Assembly (NCBI GenBank): GCA_009842205.1
Contig: VYFX01000040.1
Coordinates: 22,204 to 84,692, forward strand
Direction: 5' to 3'
Origin: Paracoccaceae bacterium
GTDB taxonomy: Bacteria; Pseudomonadota; Alphaproteobacteria; Rhodobacterales; Rhodobacteraceae
Length of the DNA stretch: 62,489 bases
The notes under the pieces were generated by a model. That model did no database searches. It was not told where the DNA came from and worked only from the letters and a program-made list of their open reading frames with translations. Positions 58,028-62,489 of the stretch are shown here, one piece after another. The translations under genes and the position numbers were made by a program. Within the stretch, counting starts at the first letter, position 1; every line of letters begins with the position of its first letter.

Positions 58028-59137
58028 TCACTTGTACATGATCTGCCCATTGGATGGGCCCCAGAAATCAGTCCAGTCATAGGTTGGGACGTTTTCAAGG
58101 TAATTGGCCTTGAACTCCAATGCATCATCAGGAGTGATGAAGATTGTTGGTCCATAGAACTCCCGATGCTCATGTGGTTCTTCAGAAGGCTTGAAGTGAC
58201 CGACAGCAGCATGATAGGCCAGAGATGCTGTAATACCACCTCCCCAATGAGGGTTCGTGAACACGGTTGCAAGGATCTTGCCCTGAGCAACGAGGTCCAC
58301 GGCCTGGGGATTCCCGTCGTAAGTCACAATGGGAATATCCATACCCTCGGCACGCAATGCTTCGAGAACGCCATAACCAATAGTGTCATTGGCACAATGC
58401 ACACCGGAAATTTCGTCACCATAACGTGTAATGAAGCCCTGCATGACCTGGTTTGCCTTCTGGGTATCCCAGTCTGCCGGCTGAGCATCAAGCAACTCAA
58501 CATCAGGATAGTCTTTCAGTGCATTCTTGAGACCATCAAGACGTTCAATGGCCGGATTGTTGGATGCAATCCCGCCGAGGTGAACAACGCCACCTTTACC
58601 TCCGATGGCTTCAAGAAGGATGCGAGCCGTTTGTTCGGCAGGACCTTCATCTGACCAACTCATGTGGCTAACATAATGATCACCAAAATCCCATGGATGC
58701 AAATCATCAGTCTTGTTCCAGAGTGTCGAGACATAAGCACCTGCATCAACACATGCCTCCACTACAGGGCGGGCATTTGGGGCATCATTGGTATCAATGG
58801 CCAAAGCAAGCTCACCATTTGTCTTGGCGAGTAGTGCCTTCACGTCGGCAAGAGATTTTTCCGATGAACCTTCATTGATCAAATGGGTTAGGAAATCCTT
58901 TGATTTGCCGAGGCTTTCAACGAATGCTTCACCACCAGAAACGATTTCGTTCCAGTATGGATTTGTCCTGTTGCGATAACTCCAGGCAATAGTGGGGTCG
59001 CTATACGTTGCAGCCATGATTGGTGAAGGCCCAAACATGCGCATCGCTGCTGCCCCAGAGATCCCATATGCACCCGCAAGAAGAAAATTCCTGCGTGAAA
59101 GGGTCTCTGCTTCAATAAATTTTTTGATAAAAGACAT
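58028..59137 (-). CDS. periplasmic sugar-binding protein of the CUT2 transporter
   Basis: Substrate-binding subunit of the RbsB/peripla-BP-4 type, 369 residues. The ATG at 59137 follows AGAGAGGAG. The N-terminus carries a Tat-like signal, with SRRNFLLAGAYG ahead of a hydrophobic stretch, so export in folded form is possible. The mature part has ALAIDTNDAPNARPVVEAC, GGVVHLGGIASNNPAIERLD, HCANDTIGYGVLEALRAEG and VTYDGNPQAVDLVAQG. The ligand is not identifiable; relatives bind pentoses, hexoses, polyols or autoinducer-like sugars. First gene of the operon. Confidence 0.9.
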   Translation of the reverse strand: MSFIKKFIEAETLSRRNFLLAGAYGISGAAAMRMFGPSPIMAATYSDPTIAWSYRNRTNPYWNEIVSGGEAFVESLGKSKDFLTHLINEGSSEKSLADVKALLAKTNGELALAIDTNDAPNARPVVEACVDAGAYVSTLWNKTDDLHPWDFGDHYVSHMSWSDEGPAEQTARILLEAIGGKGGVVHLGGIASNNPAIERLDGLKNALKDYPDVELLDAQPADWDTQKANQVMQGFITRYGDEISGVHCANDTIGYGVLEALRAEGMDIPIVTYDGNPQAVDLVAQGKILATVFTNPHWGGGITASLAYHAAVGHFKPSEEPHEHREFYGPTIFITPDDALEFKANYLENVPTYDWTDFWGPSNGQIMYK

Positions 59138-59200
59138 ATTACACTCCTCTCTAATATTATTCATCCAAAGGGATGTTTTACACAGGCCTTTGGATCATAA

Positions 59201-59238
59201 GTAACTAACTAGTTATTTATTTTTTTTCATGTTGTCAA
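59201..59238 (-). promoter_or_regulatory. promoter with operator B before the ABC-transporter operon
   Basis: Minus strand: a perfect TTGACA (59238-59233), 17-nt spacer, and -10 TAACTA (59215-59210). The -10 is part of the operator GTAACTAACTAGTTAT at 59201-59216 (plus-strand reading), which shares 14 of 16 bases with operator A. A repressor bound here would exclude RNA polymerase. The rest of 59239-59431 is AT-rich and shows no gene. Confidence 0.7.
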
Positions 59239-59431
59239 GTAAAATGCTGTATCCTTGACAAGCAAGATAAATTATTTTTTTGGCTCAATTTTTCATTCGG
59301 TCATATTTGACACCAGAGACGATTCACCAGTTCAAAAAATTCGGTTTTTAACCTTCTTATCCCAATCAAAATCAGCCTTTTAAGATCGTTGACAAAAAAG
59401 GAACCAAAGTAATGGTTGTCACCCTAACTCA

Positions 59432-60370
59432 TCATGCATGATCTTGGGATTGTTGCCACTTCTGGTAAATGTATTTTCCGGTCATCAAATCCAAATGTGC
59501 TCCTCCTCCATTCTTGAAAACCGTCACACTTTCTTCTGATTTCCTGGCAAATCCACCAGCTTGGATGTCGTAAAAATCTGCGACCACATCATCCTCTGAC
59601 AGAATGCCGTTGGCCATTGGAATTGTCAGTTCACCGATATGACCTACCGTGGTTCTTCGGTAATCAACAAACAAATCCCCGTTTCGAAGAATTTTGTCAT
59701 CAGCCTCACGCATCTCAGGTGTAAATGCTCCAATAAGGTCGATATGGGTCCGTGGAGAAATCCAATCTCCCCTTAATACCGGCTCTTGGGACATTGTTGC
59801 ACAGCTGATGATATCGGCCATCTCTACAGCTTTCGGCAAATTTTCGGCATGGTTTATGACACAAAAATCCTGGTAATCTTCAATTAACTCCATTGCCCTG
59901 CTTCTGGTTCTGTTCCACACCATAATCTCCAGTTCCGGAAAGCGGGTCAAGTATGCTTCAACCAATGACCTGGCAACGGTTCCCGCCCCGATAATAAGAT
60001 ATTTCTGAGGGCTGGGAGGGGCCAGCAGGGAGGCAGCCAAAAGAGAGTCTGCAGCAGTTTTCCACTTGGTAACAAGATGGAAATCGATGATAGCTTCAGG
60101 TTTGCCGTTATCGTTAGAGAAGATGGTCATCATGCCATTAATGGTCGGGATTTCACTTTTGGCATTGTCGGGATATATGGTACAGGTCTTGACTGCACTT
60201 CCCAATCCTTCAATCCATGCCAATCTGTTCAGCAAACGGTTGGAGCCCTGGACAAGTAAGTTATCCTCCAATTGAGGTTGGGGATATAGATGCCCTTCCT
60301 GCAAGCAGTCGGTCAATTCCAGCCAGTTCAGAACCGTTTCAACTGATTTACCTTCTATATGTACAACCAA
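59432..60370 (-). CDS. ornithine cyclodeaminase/mu-crystallin family protein
   Basis: NAD(P)-binding protein of about 312 residues. AGGAGG at 60383-60378 fits a TTG at 60370 (7-nt spacing) better than the TTG at 60376, and no ATG is near. The Rossmann segment is KYLIIGAGTVARSLVEAYL, with SCATMSQEPVLRGDWI, HIDLIGAFTPEMREADD and FKNGGGAHLDLMTGKYI further on. The family includes ornithine cyclodeaminase, alanine dehydrogenase and ketimine reductases, so the reaction is open. It follows mnmD by about 17 bp and is probably co-transcribed. Confidence 0.85.
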   Translation of the reverse strand: MVVHIEGKSVETVLNWLELTDCLQEGHLYPQPQLEDNLLVQGSNRLLNRLAWIEGLGSAVKTCTIYPDNAKSEIPTINGMMTIFSNDNGKPEAIIDFHLVTKWKTAADSLLAASLLAPPSPQKYLIIGAGTVARSLVEAYLTRFPELEIMVWNRTRSRAMELIEDYQDFCVINHAENLPKAVEMADIISCATMSQEPVLRGDWISPRTHIDLIGAFTPEMREADDKILRNGDLFVDYRRTTVGHIGELTIPMANGILSEDDVVADFYDIQAGGFARKSEESVTVFKNGGGAHLDLMTGKYIYQKWQQSQDHA

Positions 60371-60387
60371 TACCAATCCTCCTTTTT

Positions 60388-61089
60388 CTATGTGGGCAAC
60401 ATCCCTTTCAACATATGTTTCTTCTTTCCAAATCCTGGTACTCTGAAAATTTCAAACCCTCCTCTAATCAGGTTTTCACGAACCGATGATGCTGATGAAA
60501 AGGTGGCAAATGTACCACCTGCTTTGGTTCTTTCGGCAACCTGTTGTAATAAATCCTCTTCCCACATTTCCGGATTGGTATTTGGTGAAAATCCATCCAG
60601 AAACCAGCAATCCACCTTTTTGTTGAATGCATGAATTGTTTTCCTGACATCGCCGACAATCAATTCAAAGGCAAGATTTGGAATTTCGATTTTGGTTTTC
60701 CCTTTCTCCCATTCACTCAGAAATTCCCTGCATATATCCCCGATTGCATCAAACTCTTCAAGTGCCTCTGTCATTATCTTGCCTGGTAAGGGGGCAATTT
60801 CAAAAGAAGTGTATTGCAATATACTGTCGGGATACCTCTCTCGCCAAAGCTGAAGGGCTACAAACAGGTTCAATCCGGTACCAAAGCCAAGTTCACCAAT
60901 ATGAAAGTTTTCTTTGAAGTTGTCAGGAAGGTCATTGCCCTTGATGAAGACGTGTCTTGTTTCTTCTATGCCGTTGGAACTGAAAAAGATGTCCTGGAAC
61001 CTCGCCGAACGCAACTGCCTGTCATTGTTCCAATACAATTCCAGATAATCAGAATATTGCGGAGCAGCTTTTTCTTTGGACAAACCCAT
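60388..61089 (-). CDS. mnmD: tRNA 5-methylaminomethyl-2-thiouridine methyltransferase domain (MnmD)
   Basis: SAM-dependent enzyme for the last step of mnm5s2U34 formation in tRNA, here as a stand-alone 233-residue protein. The ATG at 61089 follows AAAAGG. ETRHVFIKGNDLP, the SAM loop HIGELGFGTGLNLFVAL, and DCWFLDGFSPNTNPEMW are family hallmarks. In E. coli this domain is fused to the FAD domain in MnmC. Here the FAD protein is the divergent neighbour at 61194-62297. Confidence 0.9.
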   Translation of the reverse strand: MGLSKEKAAPQYSDYLELYWNNDRQLRSARFQDIFFSSNGIEETRHVFIKGNDLPDNFKENFHIGELGFGTGLNLFVALQLWRERYPDSILQYTSFEIAPLPGKIMTEALEEFDAIGDICREFLSEWEKGKTKIEIPNLAFELIVGDVRKTIHAFNKKVDCWFLDGFSPNTNPEMWEEDLLQQVAERTKAGGTFATFSSASSVRENLIRGGFEIFRVPGFGKKKHMLKGMLPT

Positions 61090-61193
61090 CGTAACCTTTT
61101 CTTTTGGCAAATTCCCTTTATTCTACAATCGTTTCTATCAAATACTACAAAGAAGTTACTTTAAAATCATCAAGCGGGAGTTGTCCAATTTCA

Positions 61194-62297
61194 GTGAGCA
61201 GCGGGATTTTTGATCTGGAAATTGTAGGTATGGGAGTCTTTGGGCTTTCAATTGCTTGGGAATGTTCGAAGCGAGGAGCCCGGGTTAGTGTCGTGGATCA
61301 TCAACATTATCAAAGATCATCTAGCTATGGCCTAGTTGGTGCCTTGACTCCCCATGTTCCAGAACCTTGGGAATCAAAAAAACAGTTTCAATTTGACAGT
61401 TTGCTCATGGCTGAAGACTGGTGGAAGGAGGTGTATTCTGCCAGTGATATAGATCCACACTATTGCAGGTGTGGACGCCTTCAACCCATAATGGATAAAA
61501 AGGGTTATGAACTTGCCAAATTGCGATCCGATGAGGCTCAAACTAATTGGAAAAGACAGGCCGAGTGGAAAATTGTACGTACGACTGATTGTTCGGGATG
61601 GAAGCCGAAAAGTCCAATCGGCTGGTTGATAGCCGATGACCTGTCTGCCCGGATTAACCCCAGAATGGCCATCAAATCTCTTCGCAAGGCACTGGTCAGC
61701 AACAATGTACCGTTGATGATCCTGAACGGGCAGGAAGAAACGAAGTGCGAATATCGTGTCCTTGCAACAGGTACAGCTGGATTAATTTCCCTCAGCAACG
61801 AGCTCGGACTCCCATTGGTTGCCCACGAAAAGGGCCAAGCCATGTTGATAGACTACGATGCTTCAGACCAACCCATAATTACAGGTGGAGGTGTCAATTT
61901 AGTTCCCCAGCCAAATGGATTGACTGCTGTTGGGTCTACAACCGAGAGATATTTCACGAATCCCTACAAGACCGACTACAGGCTTAATGAGCTTTATTCC
62001 AAAGCTATTGAATTGGTACCCGAAGTCGGAAATTCCAGAATTGTTGAAAAATGGGCTCATGATCGCCCCAGATCAGTAACGAGGGCTCCTGTTCTTGGAG
62101 CACACCCAACACGGGAAAATACCTTCCTGGCCAATGGTGGATTCAAGATAGGGTTTGGTTTGGCACCCAAAATAGCAGAGGTCATGGCTGAGTTGATTCT
62201 GAATGGAAACAATCTTATTCCCCATAAATTCTCACTTGAAAATGCCATTTCAGAGACTGTTAGGCAGAAATCCAAGGCAGATAAAGACAGTTCGTGA
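61194..62297 (+). CDS. FAD-dependent oxidoreductase, probable separate MnmC(o) domain
   Basis: DAO-family flavoprotein of about 367 residues. The GTG at 61194 after GGGAG (13 nt, somewhat long) places FDLEIVGMGVFGLSIAWECS near the start; an ATG at 61104 lacks a site and adds unconserved residues. YGLVGALTPHVPEPWES, GWLIADDLSARINPRMAIKS, HEKGQAMLIDY, and VTRAPVLGAHP (towards the end) agree with glycine-oxidase/MnmC C-terminal domains. Placement beside mnmD suggests it removes the carboxymethyl group of cmnm5U34. An amino-acid oxidase role is the alternative. Confidence 0.75.
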   Translation: MSSGIFDLEIVGMGVFGLSIAWECSKRGARVSVVDHQHYQRSSSYGLVGALTPHVPEPWESKKQFQFDSLLMAEDWWKEVYSASDIDPHYCRCGRLQPIMDKKGYELAKLRSDEAQTNWKRQAEWKIVRTTDCSGWKPKSPIGWLIADDLSARINPRMAIKSLRKALVSNNVPLMILNGQEETKCEYRVLATGTAGLISLSNELGLPLVAHEKGQAMLIDYDASDQPIITGGGVNLVPQPNGLTAVGSTTERYFTNPYKTDYRLNELYSKAIELVPEVGNSRIVEKWAHDRPRSVTRAPVLGAHPTRENTFLANGGFKIGFGLAPKIAEVMAELILNGNNLIPHKFSLENAISETVRQKSKADKDSS

Positions 62298-62489
62298 AGA
62301 AAATACCCTTATATTTCGCCTTGAACTACACATTTGAAATAAATGAATCCCACTTAGAAGGATCGAAGACCCAGAAATAAATCAGGTATCTTGAAAAAAC
62401 TTGTTGCAATTTAGCCCATAATAATTGTTGTAATCATCTTACTATTGAGGAGATTAGAAAATTTAGATCACTGATAGAATAATAATTTA
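62298..62489. other. AT-rich window end, no gene recognised
   Basis: The final 192 bases are AT-rich and carry no convincing frame. A GAGGAG at 62448-62453 might be a ribosome binding site for a gene beyond the edge, but no start codon at good distance is visible. Confidence 0.3.

Noticed and set aside
1-62489. CRISPR arrays, tRNA or rRNA genes, prophage
   Set aside because: Read for regularly spaced repeats, cloverleaf-like stretches (especially around secE and tuf) and phage genes; none was convincing.

Overview
The window is a chromosomal segment of an AT-leaning Alphaproteobacterium. The evidence is the secE-nusG-rplKAJL-rpoBC-rpsLG-fusA-tuf-S10-spc superoperon in alphaproteobacterial order and sequence, the slt/dapA/smpB neighbourhood, and the CobD, VUT-family transporter and MnmD types. 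I cannot name a genus from sequence alone; a free-living, possibly marine, lineage is an inference.

Layout. 1-1419: a short mosaic repeat tract at the left edge, a small winged-helix ORF and cobD (minus strand). 1649-30831 (plus strand): an uninterrupted transcription/translation block from secE to adk, with recognisable regulatory RNA structures (nusG leader hairpin, L10-type leader before rplJ, a long hairpin between rplL and rpoB, a hairpin between tuf and rpsJ). The usual rpsM-rpsK-rpoA-rplQ tail does not follow adk. 30934-37395 (minus strand): housekeeping genes guaC, a BCP-like peroxiredoxin, a queuosine-precursor-type transporter, an aromatic/aspartate aminotransferase, a rhodanese-type sulfurtransferase, smpB and dapA; then slt on the plus strand. 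39774-59238: a catabolic island. 59432-62297: an ornithine-cyclodeaminase-like gene, mnmD, and a divergent FAD oxidase that together look like a split MnmC.

Two things stand out. First, RNA polymerase is enlarged. RpoB is about 1745 residues, and the extra length sits in the lineage-specific insertion of lobe 2 (E. coli SI1/beta-i4 position), where the normal single domain of roughly 120 residues appears to be present as four diverged tandem units. RpoC (1515 residues) carries a second copy of the sandwich-barrel module inside the SI3 insertion of the trigger loop. Second, the catabolic island is tied together by a 16-bp near-palindrome (consensus GTAACTAANTGGTTAN), which I find at four promoters: before the acyl-CoA dehydrogenase operon, between the TetR regulator and the GMC oxidoreductase, before the CoA-transferase/TPP-enzyme operon, and on the -10 box of the ABC-transporter operon. 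This predicts one TetR-controlled regulon.

The island joins sugar/polyol-type import (CUT2 ABC transporter with two permeases), alcohol oxidation (GMC oxidoreductase, zinc dehydrogenase, aldo-keto reductase, SDR), TIM-barrel isomerase and DUF993 aldolase-like chemistry, a TPP-dependent C-C enzyme, and CoA-ester chemistry (CoA-transferase, enoyl-CoA hydratase, acyl-CoA dehydrogenase). I do not recognise a described pathway with this combination. The substrate is unknown. A decayed IS630-type transposase fragment lies inside the island.
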